Shown here: positions 8,524-16,646 of the stretch, piece after piece
Layout: each line of letters starts with the position of its first letter
How positions within the stretch are numbered: the stretch's first letter is position 1
Assembly (NCBI GenBank): GCA_019454225.1
Contig: CP075370.1
Coordinates: 1,354,001-1,418,000, forward strand
Length of the DNA: 64,000 bases
Reading direction: 5' to 3'
From: Paracoccaceae bacterium
Lineage (GTDB): Bacteria; Pseudomonadota; Alphaproteobacteria; Rhodobacterales; Rhodobacteraceae
Notes under the pieces: model-generated
The model's database searches: none
What the model saw: only the letters and a program-made list of their open reading frames with translations
What the model was told of the DNA's origin: nothing
Made by a program: the position numbers and the translations under genes

Positions 8524-10509
8524 ATGTGGTTGAACCGCCTTGCACTTCTGGCATTCTGCACAGCGACCCCGGCGATGGCCGAGGTGCGGGCGGTGTTGGT
8601 GGGCGTGGGTGACTACCTGCACCTTGATGCCGATCTGCGCGGACCCCCGCATGATGTCGCCCTGATGGCGCGGGTTCTGACTGGCCGGGGCGTTCCCGGC
8701 GGGTCGATCGAGGCGCTGATCTCCGCGCCCGACCTGCCCGACCTGCCTACGGGAGTGGTTTCGGGCCTGCCCACCCGCGCCGGCGTTCTTGCGGCGATGG
8801 ATCGGCTGGCGGGCGCGTCGCGCCCGGGCGATACGGTGCTGTTCTATTTCTCGGGCCATGGCAGCCAGGCGCCCGACCGCGACGGCGACGAGGTGACGGG
8901 GATGGACCAGATCCTGCTGCCCGCTGATGCAAGGGGCTGGCGCGGGGCGACCGGCGATGTCGAGAACGCCATCGTCGACGACGAACTGCAAGTCTGGGCG
9001 CGCGGCCTGCTGGAACGGGGCGTCCGGGTGGTCGGCGTGATCGACGCCTGCCATTCGGGCACGGGGTTCCGCGCCGTCGGCGGACATGGTGTGGCGCGGG
9101 TGATCGACGCCGAAACGCTGGGCGTGCCCGAGGCCGTGCCACCCGCCGTGGCGCCGCCGCCGCCGCCGCCGCTGCCGGGTGATTTCGCCTTTCTCTACGC
9201 CGCGCAATCCGATCAGCGGTCCTTCGAGTATCCGCTTGATGCCGCCGATCCGGCCGGACAGTGGCAGGGTGGCTTCACGCTTGCCCTGGCCCGCGCGCTG
9301 ACGCAGCACCCTGACTTGACCTGGCGGCAGGCGCTGCGCCTTGTGCGCGACGATCTGGCTGCCGCCGCGCAGCGCCAGGACCCCGATGGCGAAGGCCCCC
9401 TGATGGACGCGCCGGTTTTCGGCCAGGGTGCAGGCGCGACGCGGATGGCCGTTGCGGGAGGTGGCCTTGCCGCCGGGCTGATCGACGGGCTGGACGAAGG
9501 CGCGCGCGTCGCGCTTTACGACCGGCCGCAGGGTGGCACGCCGCTTGCCGAGGCGCGGGTGACTGCGGCCAGGGCGACCACCGCGATGCTTGATCCTGCG
9601 CCGCCGGATGGCGCGCTCTGGGCCGAGGTCGTGGCCCCCGCGCCGCCGCCGCCCCTGCGCATGGCCACGCCGGTCCGCGCCGCGCCGGACGACGGGTTCG
9701 ACTATGGTCCATGGGTGGCGGCGCTTTCGTTGGCGACGGCTGAAGGACTGGCCGAGCGCGGGGACCCGGCCGATCTGGTGCCGATCCTGACCGGCGGTTC
9801 GGTGGCGCTCGCCGGTGGCGATGGCGTGCTTGATCCCGCCGGACCGGGCTCAACCCCCCGCATCGTCCTGCGCGAGGGCGAGACCGAGGCCGAGGCAACC
9901 CTGCGCACCATCGAGACGGCCGCCCATGCGCTGCGCCTGCGCGCGGTGCTGACCCGGCTTGCGGGCCGGGGGCCGGGCGCGCTTGGCCGGATCGGCATGA
10001 CCATGGAACGGCGACCGGGGCGGCTGGCGGGCGGCGAGTGCCAGCGGGCCGGCGATGCCGTGCCAGTTGCGTCGGGCGTCGGGGCTTCGCCCTGCGACGA
10101 ACTTTGGCTGACGCTGACCAACAGCACCGGCAAGGCGCAGGATGTGACCGTGTTCTGGCAGGGCCATGACTTCACCGTGACGCCGGTCTGGCCCGCGCGC
10201 AGCCTGTCGGGGCGGTTGCCGCATGGCGGAACTGCCCGTGTCGGATTGCGCATCACCCCCGATACGCCCGCACCGGGCGTCGAGGAACTGCTGGTCGTCG
10301 CCGTTGCCGCCGATCTGCGCGGCGACAGCGCCCCGCTGGCGGCCCTTGCCACGCCCGACCGGCTGCGCGCGACCGGATCGGATGCCACGCTCGCCGCCGT
10401 GGATGCGCTGATGGACCCGGACTCGGCGGGAACGCGGGCCTTCACCGCCGCGCGGCCCCCCCTGATGATCCTGCGCGAACCCCTGCGGATCGCGCCTCCC
10501 GCACCGTGA
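8524..10509 (+). CDS. Exported caspase family (C14) peptidase, second copy
   Basis: 661 residues. Signal peptide MWLNRLALLAFCTATPAMA (1-19). The caspase domain (about 21-300) has catalytic His112 in YFSGHGSQ and Cys176 in VIDACHSGT. The GDVENAIVDDEL stretch between them closely parallels GEVENALVDDEI in the first caspase, so the two are paralogues. Two proline-rich linkers (about 201-218 and 363-373) separate the caspase domain from a C-terminal DUF4384-like region (about 515-650, WLTLTNSTGKAQDVTVFW). No clear ribosome site precedes the ATG, but the signal peptide fixes the start. It is followed 26 bases later by the chymotrypsin-fold zymogen, so the two peptidases share an operon. Confidence 0.88.
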   Translation: MWLNRLALLAFCTATPAMAEVRAVLVGVGDYLHLDADLRGPPHDVALMARVLTGRGVPGGSIEALISAPDLPDLPTGVVSGLPTRAGVLAAMDRLAGASRPGDTVLFYFSGHGSQAPDRDGDEVTGMDQILLPADARGWRGATGDVENAIVDDELQVWARGLLERGVRVVGVIDACHSGTGFRAVGGHGVARVIDAETLGVPEAVPPAVAPPPPPPLPGDFAFLYAAQSDQRSFEYPLDAADPAGQWQGGFTLALARALTQHPDLTWRQALRLVRDDLAAAAQRQDPDGEGPLMDAPVFGQGAGATRMAVAGGGLAAGLIDGLDEGARVALYDRPQGGTPLAEARVTAARATTAMLDPAPPDGALWAEVVAPAPPPPLRMATPVRAAPDDGFDYGPWVAALSLATAEGLAERGDPADLVPILTGGSVALAGGDGVLDPAGPGSTPRIVLREGETEAEATLRTIETAAHALRLRAVLTRLAGRGPGALGRIGMTMERRPGRLAGGECQRAGDAVPVASGVGASPCDELWLTLTNSTGKAQDVTVFWQGHDFTVTPVWPARSLSGRLPHGGTARVGLRITPDTPAPGVEELLVVAVAADLRGDSAPLAALATPDRLRATGSDATLAAVDALMDPDSAGTRAFTAARPPLMILREPLRIAPPAP

Positions 10510-10535
10510 CGATGCCCAAGGAAGAAAGGCAAACC

Positions 10536-11597
10536 ATGACCCTGCGACCGATCCTGACCCTGCTTGCCTGCACGGCGCTGGCCGTGCCGCTGGCCGCGCA
10601 GACCACGTTACCCGATGACGCCACCGCCGATCCTGTGCAGTTGTCGCCCTTTGCCTTTGCCGAAGCCGGCCAGAAGGCCGCCCGTGCCGCCGCCGCCGAG
10701 GCCGAGGCCAGCGGCGCGCGCGTGGTCGGCGGCGAGATCGCGGCCCCCGGCGCATGGCCCTGGCAGGTCGCGCTTCTGATCGCCGCTCAGGAGGTCGGGC
10801 CAGGCGCCCAGTTCTGCGGCGGGACGATGCTTCTGGATGAATGGGTTCTGACAGCGGCGCATTGCGTGCACATGCAGGCGCCCGATGGCCGCTGGGGCAA
10901 CCTGCGGCCCGATGCCATCCGCATCCTTGTGGGGGCCAACGATCTGGTGCCCGGGCAGGGCGATGCGGTGCCGGTCCGGTCGGTCCATGTCCATCCCGAC
11001 TATGTGGGCACCGAGTATGACAACGATATCGCGCTGATCCGCCTCGCCCGCGCGCCGCAGACAGCCTATGCCACGATCAAGGTGCCCGACGCGCAGTTCG
11101 GCGACTATCTGGACCAGCCGGGCGTCGTGACCACGGTGACCGGCTGGGGCCTGATCGAGGGCGGCACGCAACCGACCGCGCTGCGCCAGGCCGAGATCCA
11201 GATGATGGATCGCGACCTGTGCAATGCCGCGTTGATCGAGGCGCGCGCGAACGAGGCGGCCAAGGGCTTCTCGCACGCTGTCAACGTCTTTGGCGTGAAG
11301 GAAGATGACGCCTACGCGCTGTGGGATCAGCTCGTTTCCAGTGCGCCTGCGCCGATGTCGGGGAACATGCTGTGTTCGGGCACGTTCGAGGGCGGCAAGA
11401 CGGCCTGCTCGGGTGACAGCGGCGGTCCGCTTGTCGTCGCTCTGGATGACGGCACCTATGTGCAGGCAGGCGTTGTCAGCTGGGGCCTGTCGGGCAGCGG
11501 TGGCAAGGGCTGCAACGAACGGGCCCCGTTCTCGGCCTATACGCGGGTGTCCAACTATCTGCCTTGGCTGGAAGGCGTCATTTCGGCCAATCCCTGA
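10536..11597 (+). CDS. Chymotrypsin-fold (S1A) serine protease zymogen with unusual S1 pocket
   Basis: 353 residues. Signal peptide 1-22, Ala/Glu-rich propeptide about 23-62, then a mature N-terminus VVGG at 63-66 preceded by Arg62, as in trypsinogen-type zymogens. The triad is His109 (LTAAHC), Asp164 (DNDIALI) and Ser295 (CSGDSGGP). Aligned with trypsin over GGKDSCQGDSGGP, the S1 position that is Asp189 in trypsin is Thr289 here (GGKTACSGDSGGP), so cleavage after Arg or Lys is not expected. It may therefore be unable to activate itself at Arg62. The start at 10536 is chosen for its signal peptide and the upstream AAGGAAGAAAGG; an earlier ATG at 10506 is less likely. It is in one operon with the caspase at 8524. 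Confidence 0.9.
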   Translation: MTLRPILTLLACTALAVPLAAQTTLPDDATADPVQLSPFAFAEAGQKAARAAAAEAEASGARVVGGEIAAPGAWPWQVALLIAAQEVGPGAQFCGGTMLLDEWVLTAAHCVHMQAPDGRWGNLRPDAIRILVGANDLVPGQGDAVPVRSVHVHPDYVGTEYDNDIALIRLARAPQTAYATIKVPDAQFGDYLDQPGVVTTVTGWGLIEGGTQPTALRQAEIQMMDRDLCNAALIEARANEAAKGFSHAVNVFGVKEDDAYALWDQLVSSAPAPMSGNMLCSGTFEGGKTACSGDSGGPLVVALDDGTYVQAGVVSWGLSGSGGKGCNERAPFSAYTRVSNYLPWLEGVISANP

Positions 11598-11630
11598 CGG
11601 CGGGTCGTCGGACAGCGACGGCTGCACGGG

Positions 11631-11655
11631 CGGGGGCCGGATGATCCGGCCCCCG
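11631..11655 (+). terminator. GC-rich hairpin after the caspase-zymogen operon
   Basis: Arms 11631-11640 and 11646-11655 form a perfect 10-bp stem with a 5-base loop. There is no T tract, so termination is likely but not certain. Confidence 0.5.
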
Positions 11656-11752
11656 CTGCCGTTCTGGGCCGGCGCGGATGCGCGGGGTTGTGCCCTTGCG
11701 CCGCCGCCCGTTCCGCACCAGCCTGCGCGGCGACCAACAGGGGCCGCCAGCC

Positions 11753-12934
11753 ATGACACCGCCGATCCCATCCGACCGCAGCCCGCCGCCGCAAGGTCTG
11801 CTGCTGCTGCTGGCGACCGCGAACTTCGTGATCGGGATGGGCGCCTTTGTCGTCGTCGGTCTGCTGCCCCCGATCGCGCAGGACTATGCCCTGGCACCTT
11901 CGGTGGCGGGCTGGGTGATGACGCTCTATGCGCTTGTCTATGCGGCGGCCTCACCCCTGATGGTGGCGCTGACCGGCCAGACAGACCGGCGCGACCTGCT
12001 GGTCGCGGGGCTGATGCTGTTCGGGGTCGGGGCGGCGGTTGCGGCGCTTGCCCCGTCGTTCCCGGTGCTGCTGGCGGCGCGGGCGGTGATGGCACTGGGG
12101 GCCGGGGTAGTGACGCCGGTCGCCGCCTCCATCGCGGCGGGCCTGTCGGCGCCCGAGATGCGGGGGCGGGTGCTGGCCACGGTGTTCGGCGGCCTGACGC
12201 TGGCACAGGTGATCGGCGTGCCTGCCGGGGCGTGGCTTGGCTTCGCGGTTGGCTGGCCGGCGGCCTTTGTTGCGGTGGCGGTGCTGGCCGCGGGCGCCGC
12301 AGTTGCCCTGGCCCGTGCCGTGCCGCGCGGCATCACCGTTCCCGGCGCAAGCCTTGGCGCCCTGGCGCGGGTGCTGGCGTCCGGCTGGCGCATGGTGGCG
12401 GTCGGGTTCGGGGTATTGTTCCTGGGCGGGATCTACTGCGTCTACAGCTTCTTCGGCGCCATGATGATCACCCGGCTGGACCTGTCGGGTGCCGGAATCT
12501 CGATGCTTCTGATGGTGTTCGGGCTGGGTGCCGTTGCCGGGAACGCGCTTGGCGGGCGCATGGCCGACCGGATCGGTACGGGGCGGACACTGGCGATCCT
12601 TTGCCTCGCACAGGGGGTCACGCTGCCGCTGGTTTCGGGGCTGACACTGCCCTATGCCGCGACGGCCCTGCTCGTCGCTCTGTGGAGCGTGTGCGGCTGG
12701 TCGTTCATGGCGGCGCAGCAGGCGCGGCTTGCCGCGCTCGACCCTCGGAACACGTCCGTCATGTTTGCCCTTAACGCATCGGCGGTCTATCTGGCGGCCT
12801 CGGTCGGCACGCTGGCGGGGGGATGGGTGCTCGATGCAACGGGCGGCTATGCCGCGCTCGGGCTGGCGGGAACCGTGTTCATGGCACTTGCCCTCGCGTC
12901 GCTTGCCGCCGTGCCGCGCCTGCGCGGCGCGTGA
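11753..12934 (+). CDS. MFS transporter, DHA1 (drug efflux-like) type
   Basis: 393 residues with about 12 hydrophobic helices. The N-terminal helix (LLLLLATANFVIGMGAFVVV) and the loop LTGQTDRRDLLVAGL between helices 2 and 3 (an MFS motif A variant) mark a DHA1 family member of the AraJ/YdhP sort. These pumps export drugs, sugars or metabolites; the substrate cannot be read. The start at 11753 (MTPPIPS) gives a normal short N-terminus; an in-frame ATG at 11678 would add 25 Arg-rich residues. It lies inside the protease cassette but behind a hairpin and without its own copy of the inverted repeat, so membership of the regulon is uncertain. Confidence 0.85.
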   Translation: MTPPIPSDRSPPPQGLLLLLATANFVIGMGAFVVVGLLPPIAQDYALAPSVAGWVMTLYALVYAAASPLMVALTGQTDRRDLLVAGLMLFGVGAAVAALAPSFPVLLAARAVMALGAGVVTPVAASIAAGLSAPEMRGRVLATVFGGLTLAQVIGVPAGAWLGFAVGWPAAFVAVAVLAAGAAVALARAVPRGITVPGASLGALARVLASGWRMVAVGFGVLFLGGIYCVYSFFGAMMITRLDLSGAGISMLLMVFGLGAVAGNALGGRMADRIGTGRTLAILCLAQGVTLPLVSGLTLPYAATALLVALWSVCGWSFMAAQQARLAALDPRNTSVMFALNASAVYLAASVGTLAGGWVLDATGGYAALGLAGTVFMALALASLAAVPRLRGA

Positions 12935-12965
12935 CGGGCGGCCCCGGGTTCGCCGGGGCCGCCCG
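12935..12965. terminator. Bidirectional hairpin terminator
   Basis: A perfect 13-bp stem (12935-12947 with 12953-12965) and a 5-base loop lie between the convergent ends of the MFS gene and the second beta-sandwich gene. Confidence 0.7.
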
Positions 12966-12973
12966 GCTGCCGA

Positions 12974-13663
12974 TCAGTTCGTCAGCAGGTAATAGCTGTT
13001 GCGCTTGCGGCCGGTGTTCTGGACCGTGATGTAGAAGTAGCCGTTCCACGCGGGCACGAAGTCGCAGTAGACCTTGTCGGACCAGCTGACGTCATAGCAG
13101 ATCGTGTTGCCGTTCTCGTCGGTGATCAGCACGTCGAGGTTCGAGTCGCCGTCGCCCACCACGGCCACCTCGGCATAGGACTTGCCGTAGAACGGAACCT
13201 TCCAGACGTCCGACCGGCCGGCGGGCAGGCGGCTCAGCGTGCGCGAGGCGCCGCCGATCCGGCCGCGCGAACCCTCGGCCTCGGCATCCTCGATCAGGCC
13301 CAGGATCACCTCGTCTTCACCCGCCAGCGACCTGGCTGCCGCAAGCATCGCGGCCGCGTCGACCGGGGCGTCGGCCACATCCGGTTCTTCGGCGACTTCG
13401 TCGCCCTTGGTTTCCAGTTCGCGCTCGACATCCGTCAGCGTCACCCCGGCGGCAAGCCGCGCCGCCGTCAGCACCATGAGCGCGTCCTTGGTTTCCATGC
13501 CCACGGCGTAAAGATCCTGCGCAAGCGCCATCTGTCCCGCGCCGCCCTTGGTGCCCGTGCCGGCCGGGTCGACGTTGGTTCCCGACTGGTCCTGCGCGGC
13601 CAGAGGTGCCGCCAGGGCGACAAGCGCCGTGGTGGCAAGTGCCATGGAAAAGGTTTTCAGCAT
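12974..13663 (-). CDS. Exported beta-sandwich (PPC-like) protein, second copy
   Basis: 229 residues, signal peptide MLKTFSMALATTALVALAAP. Clearly paralogous to 2794-3420: LYAVGMETKDALMVLTAARL matches LYEVGLAQGDPLLVLSAARL, LAGEDEVILGLIED matches LADGDEVIAGLIDD, and the C-terminal sandwich keeps the cysteine pair (TICYDV, VYCDF) and the ending YYLLTN. A Glu/Asp-rich linker (about 82-100) is specific to this copy. The start at 13663 has GGAAGGA upstream and is followed directly by the signal peptide. It is a single-gene unit preceded by copy 3 of the inverted repeat. Function unknown; it is likely a partner of one of the exported peptidases. Confidence 0.82.
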   Translation of the reverse strand: MLKTFSMALATTALVALAAPLAAQDQSGTNVDPAGTGTKGGAGQMALAQDLYAVGMETKDALMVLTAARLAAGVTLTDVERELETKGDEVAEEPDVADAPVDAAAMLAAARSLAGEDEVILGLIEDAEAEGSRGRIGGASRTLSRLPAGRSDVWKVPFYGKSYAEVAVVGDGDSNLDVLITDENGNTICYDVSWSDKVYCDFVPAWNGYFYITVQNTGRKRNSYYLLTN

Positions 13664-13749
13664 TGTATCATGTCCTTCCCTTGAACCCGCCCTGCGGGCG
13701 TATGACGCGAACATGCCATCCCCGGTGCCGCATGGGAAGCCGCCTTGCC

Positions 13750-13766
13750 GTGACAAATTCCGTCAC
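13750..13766. promoter_or_regulatory. Candidate operator, copy 3 of the 17-bp inverted repeat
   Basis: GTGACAAATTCCGTCAC, a perfect 5-bp inverted repeat with a 7-base centre, lies 87-103 bases before the start of the beta-sandwich gene at 13663. No gene diverges from this gap: the next gene, at 13805, is also leftward. The site should therefore serve 12974-13663 only. Confidence 0.6.
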
Positions 13767-13804
13767 GTGGAAGGACACCAGGCCCGTCGCGGCCGCGGTT
13801 CGGC

Positions 13805-15157
13805 CTACAGGTACCAGTCGTATTCCCGCGGCAGGACGTCGGACATGAACGCCTCGAATTCCGCGCGCTTGATCGCCGCATAGGCGGCGGGATAGCGCGG
13901 GCCCAGCCAATCGGCCAGAAATGCGGAGCGCTCGATCCGGTCGAGCGCCGTCCACAGGCGCAGCGGCATGTCGGGGTCGGCGGTGTCGCCCGCATTCCCC
14001 CCCGAGGGCGGCGTCGGCGTCAGCCCGCGCGCCAGCCCGTCATGCACCCCGGCCAGCACTGCGGCCATCACCAGATAGGGGTTCGCCTCGGCGCCCGCGA
14101 TGCGGTGCTCGATCCGCCGCGCGCTGCCCTCGCCTGCCGGGACGCGGAAGGCGACCGACCGGTTGTTGGTGCCCCAGGTGGTGTTCACCGGCACGAACTG
14201 ATTCACCGCAAACCGGCGGTAGGCGTTCAGGTTCGGGGCGAAGATCGCCATCGCATCGGCGGTGCTGGCCTGCAGACCGGCAATGGCGTGCCCCAGCCGA
14301 AGGTCGCCATCCGCCCGCGCGGGATCGAAGATGTTGCCGGCCGCGTCGGTCACTGACAGGTGGATGTGCAGCCCCGATCCCGACTGGTCGGCAAAGGGCT
14401 TCGACATGAAGGTGGCGTCCAGCCCATGCGCCCGGGCCACGCCCTTGACGATGCGGCGCAGCAGCAGGGCGTGGTCGGCCGCCGCAACAGGGTCCGGCAG
14501 GTGGCCCAGGTTCACCTCGAACTGCGCCCCGCCATACTCGGCGGTCGCCGCCCCGGCGGGCACGCCCTGCGCCAGGCAGGCTGCGTCGATGTCGGCCAGC
14601 ACCGCCGACCATTCGGCCAGCTTGTCGAAGGCCAGCACGCGCGGCGATGACGGATCGCGCCCCGGGCGGGCGGGGCGGGCGGGGGCAATGCGTCCGGACG
14701 GATCGCGTGTCGGGTCGACCAGATAGAACTCCAGCTCGCAGGCCGCCACAGGCATCAGGCCAAGCGCACCGAATCGTTCAACCGCGCGCGACAGGATTGA
14801 CCGGGGGTCGAACCACCATCCGGTCTCGTCCGGCGGCGGCGCGGGGGCGATCAGCACCTGTGCCACGCCGGGCTCCCATGTCACGGGGGCCAGCGTGCCA
14901 GGGATCGGCCACGATGTCGCATCGGGATCGCCATCGGAAAATCCGATCCCCTCGACGTCCCAGCAGGCACCCTGCGCGTCCAGCGTGGTGATCCCGGCGC
15001 AGAACGCCACACCCGACGACCACACCTTTGCCGCATCCCGCACCGGATAGCGTTTGCCGATGGCGGTGCCGCACAGGTCGAACATCACCGCATCCAGGAA
15101 CCGCGTCCCGGGATGGGCGTCGAGATAGTCGGCCAGTTCGCGGGGCATGGCGGGCAT
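13805..15157 (-). CDS. Glutamine synthetase family ligase (PuuA/FluG-like)
   Basis: 450 residues. The glutamine synthetase fold is shown by ELEFYLVD (metal-binding Glu residues), QFEVNLGH, HIHLSVTD (nucleotide site), NNRSVAFRVP and RIEHRIAGAEANPYLV. The protein lacks the adenylylation loop typical of GlnA and belongs to the gamma-glutamyl-amine ligase-like branch (PuuA-type). It probably joins glutamate to an amine or other small molecule; the substrate cannot be told. Start 15157 (MPAMPREL) is preferred, with 15187 as an alternative. It diverges from the AtuA-like gene at 15276. A second family member lies at 38910. Confidence 0.85.
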   Translation of the reverse strand: MPAMPRELADYLDAHPGTRFLDAVMFDLCGTAIGKRYPVRDAAKVWSSGVAFCAGITTLDAQGACWDVEGIGFSDGDPDATSWPIPGTLAPVTWEPGVAQVLIAPAPPPDETGWWFDPRSILSRAVERFGALGLMPVAACELEFYLVDPTRDPSGRIAPARPARPGRDPSSPRVLAFDKLAEWSAVLADIDAACLAQGVPAGAATAEYGGAQFEVNLGHLPDPVAAADHALLLRRIVKGVARAHGLDATFMSKPFADQSGSGLHIHLSVTDAAGNIFDPARADGDLRLGHAIAGLQASTADAMAIFAPNLNAYRRFAVNQFVPVNTTWGTNNRSVAFRVPAGEGSARRIEHRIAGAEANPYLVMAAVLAGVHDGLARGLTPTPPSGGNAGDTADPDMPLRLWTALDRIERSAFLADWLGPRYPAAYAAIKRAEFEAFMSDVLPREYDWYL

Positions 15158-15275
15158 TGTCCGGTCCGATCCTGTTTGGCGCCCCACACTGGCCCGGCCC
15201 CGAGGTGGTGGTCAACCTTCCGGCTTTTCCCTGCCGGACCTTTGGCCTAGGGTCCGCCGGAAAACGGGGGAATGG

Positions 15276-16646
15276 ATGGTCACGCGCGTGCTGGTGCCTT
15301 CGGGGGTGCTTGGTCTGGGGTTCGACCGCGCGGCCCTGGCGCGCGGGGTGGCAGAGCGCCCCGACATCATTGCCATTGATGGCGGATCGACCGACTCGGG
15401 GCCATTCAGCCTGGGGGCGGGACAGTCCAAGTATTCCCGCGCGGCCACGAAATCGGAATGGCGCGATCTGATGGCGGCCCGGGCGCAGGCGGGCGTGCCG
15501 CTGGTGATCGGATCGGCGGGCACCTGCGGCGCCGACGCGACCGTCGACTGGATGTTCGACATCACCGCCGAGATCGCGGCCGAGACGGGCGAGCGGCTGC
15601 GCGTCGCCCGCCTCTATTCGGGTCAGCCCGCGGCGCGGGTGGCCGATGCGCTGCAACAGGGTCGTCTGCGCCCCCTGACGCCCGCGCCCGAGGTCACGCC
15701 CGAGGGTGTCGCCGCCATGACGAACATCGTGGCCCTGGCCGGGATCGAGCAGGTGCAAGCCGCCCTTGGCACCGGGGCCGACATCGTGATCTGCGGTCGC
15801 ACCACGGACACGGCAATCATCGCGGCCCTGCCCATCGCCCGGGGCGAACACGCGGGCGCGGCCTGGCACGGCGCCAAGATCGCCGAATGCGGGGCGCTGT
15901 GTTCGACCCATCCGACGACCGGGGTCATCATGGTCGCCTTCGACCGGGACGGCTTCACGGTCGAGCCGATGGCCGAAGCGGCGGCCTGCACGCCCCATTC
16001 GGTCTCGGCGCACATGCTGTACGAGAACGCCGATCCCTTCATCCTGCACGAACCTGGCGGGCATCTCGACGTCACCGGCGCGCGCTATCACGCGCTTGAC
16101 GGGCGGCGCGTGCGGGTCGAGGGATCGGCCTGGGTGACGGCGCCCTACAGCGTCAAGCTGGAGGGCGCGCGCGTCGCGGGCTATCAGACGACGATTCTGG
16201 CCGTCCTGCGCGAGCCGCGATATGTGGCAGGCGCGCGTGACTGGGTGACACGGCTGACGGCCTTCCTGCACGACTCGATCGCGCGCAAACTGGGGCTTGG
16301 TCCCGATGCCTATCGCATCGAGTTTCGCCTGATCGGCATGGATGCCGCCCTCGGGCCGCTGGAGCGGCGCGCGGGCGATCCGGCCGAGGTGGGTGTGCTT
16401 GGCATCGTGACCGCGCAGTCCCAGGCCATCGCGGCCGAGATCGGGCGCCTGATGAACCCTTTCGTGCTGCACTATCCCCTGACCGAGGATGAGGAACTGC
16501 CGACCTTCGCCTTTCCCTATTCGCCCGCCACCACCGACCGCGGCGCGCTGTACGAATTCGCGCTGAACCACGTGATGATGCTGGATGACCCGATGTCGGC
16601 GTTCCGCCTGACCGTGACGGAGGTGGGCAATGCCACAGGTCGCTGA
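15276..16646 (+). CDS. AtuA-like family protein (DUF1446)
   Basis: 456 residues. Matches the AtuA/DUF1446 family in its early segments: IIAIDGGSTDSGPFSLGAG, PLVIGSAGTCGAD and GADIVICGRTTDTAII, plus HEPGGHLDVTGARY later. AtuA was named for acyclic terpene utilisation, but most members are uncharacterised and sit beside short-chain acid or CoA metabolism genes. The start at 15276 (MVTRVLVPSG) follows a G-rich ribosome site; an in-frame ATG at 15147 would add 43 unconvincing residues. It overlaps the DUF4387 gene by 17 bases, the usual companion arrangement for this family. Confidence 0.85.
   Translation: MVTRVLVPSGVLGLGFDRAALARGVAERPDIIAIDGGSTDSGPFSLGAGQSKYSRAATKSEWRDLMAARAQAGVPLVIGSAGTCGADATVDWMFDITAEIAAETGERLRVARLYSGQPAARVADALQQGRLRPLTPAPEVTPEGVAAMTNIVALAGIEQVQAALGTGADIVICGRTTDTAIIAALPIARGEHAGAAWHGAKIAECGALCSTHPTTGVIMVAFDRDGFTVEPMAEAAACTPHSVSAHMLYENADPFILHEPGGHLDVTGARYHALDGRRVRVEGSAWVTAPYSVKLEGARVAGYQTTILAVLREPRYVAGARDWVTRLTAFLHDSIARKLGLGPDAYRIEFRLIGMDAALGPLERRAGDPAEVGVLGIVTAQSQAIAAEIGRLMNPFVLHYPLTEDEELPTFAFPYSPATTDRGALYEFALNHVMMLDDPMSAFRLTVTEVGNATGR

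Noticed and set aside
9150-9180. GCC/CCG runs in the second caspase gene as a tandem repeat
   Set aside because: They encode an in-frame proline-rich linker and are not an independent repeat.
13750-13766. Reading the 17-bp repeats as CRP/FNR-type sites
   Set aside because: The GTGA and TCAC half sites are 9 bases apart rather than 6, and the internal AAA is shared by all three copies, which points to a different protein.
2-13766. Calling the caspase cassette an intracellular anti-phage or programmed-death defence island
   Set aside because: Most components carry signal peptides or lipoboxes and there is no nucleotide-binding sensor, nuclease or mobile element nearby, so the action is more likely in the envelope or outside.
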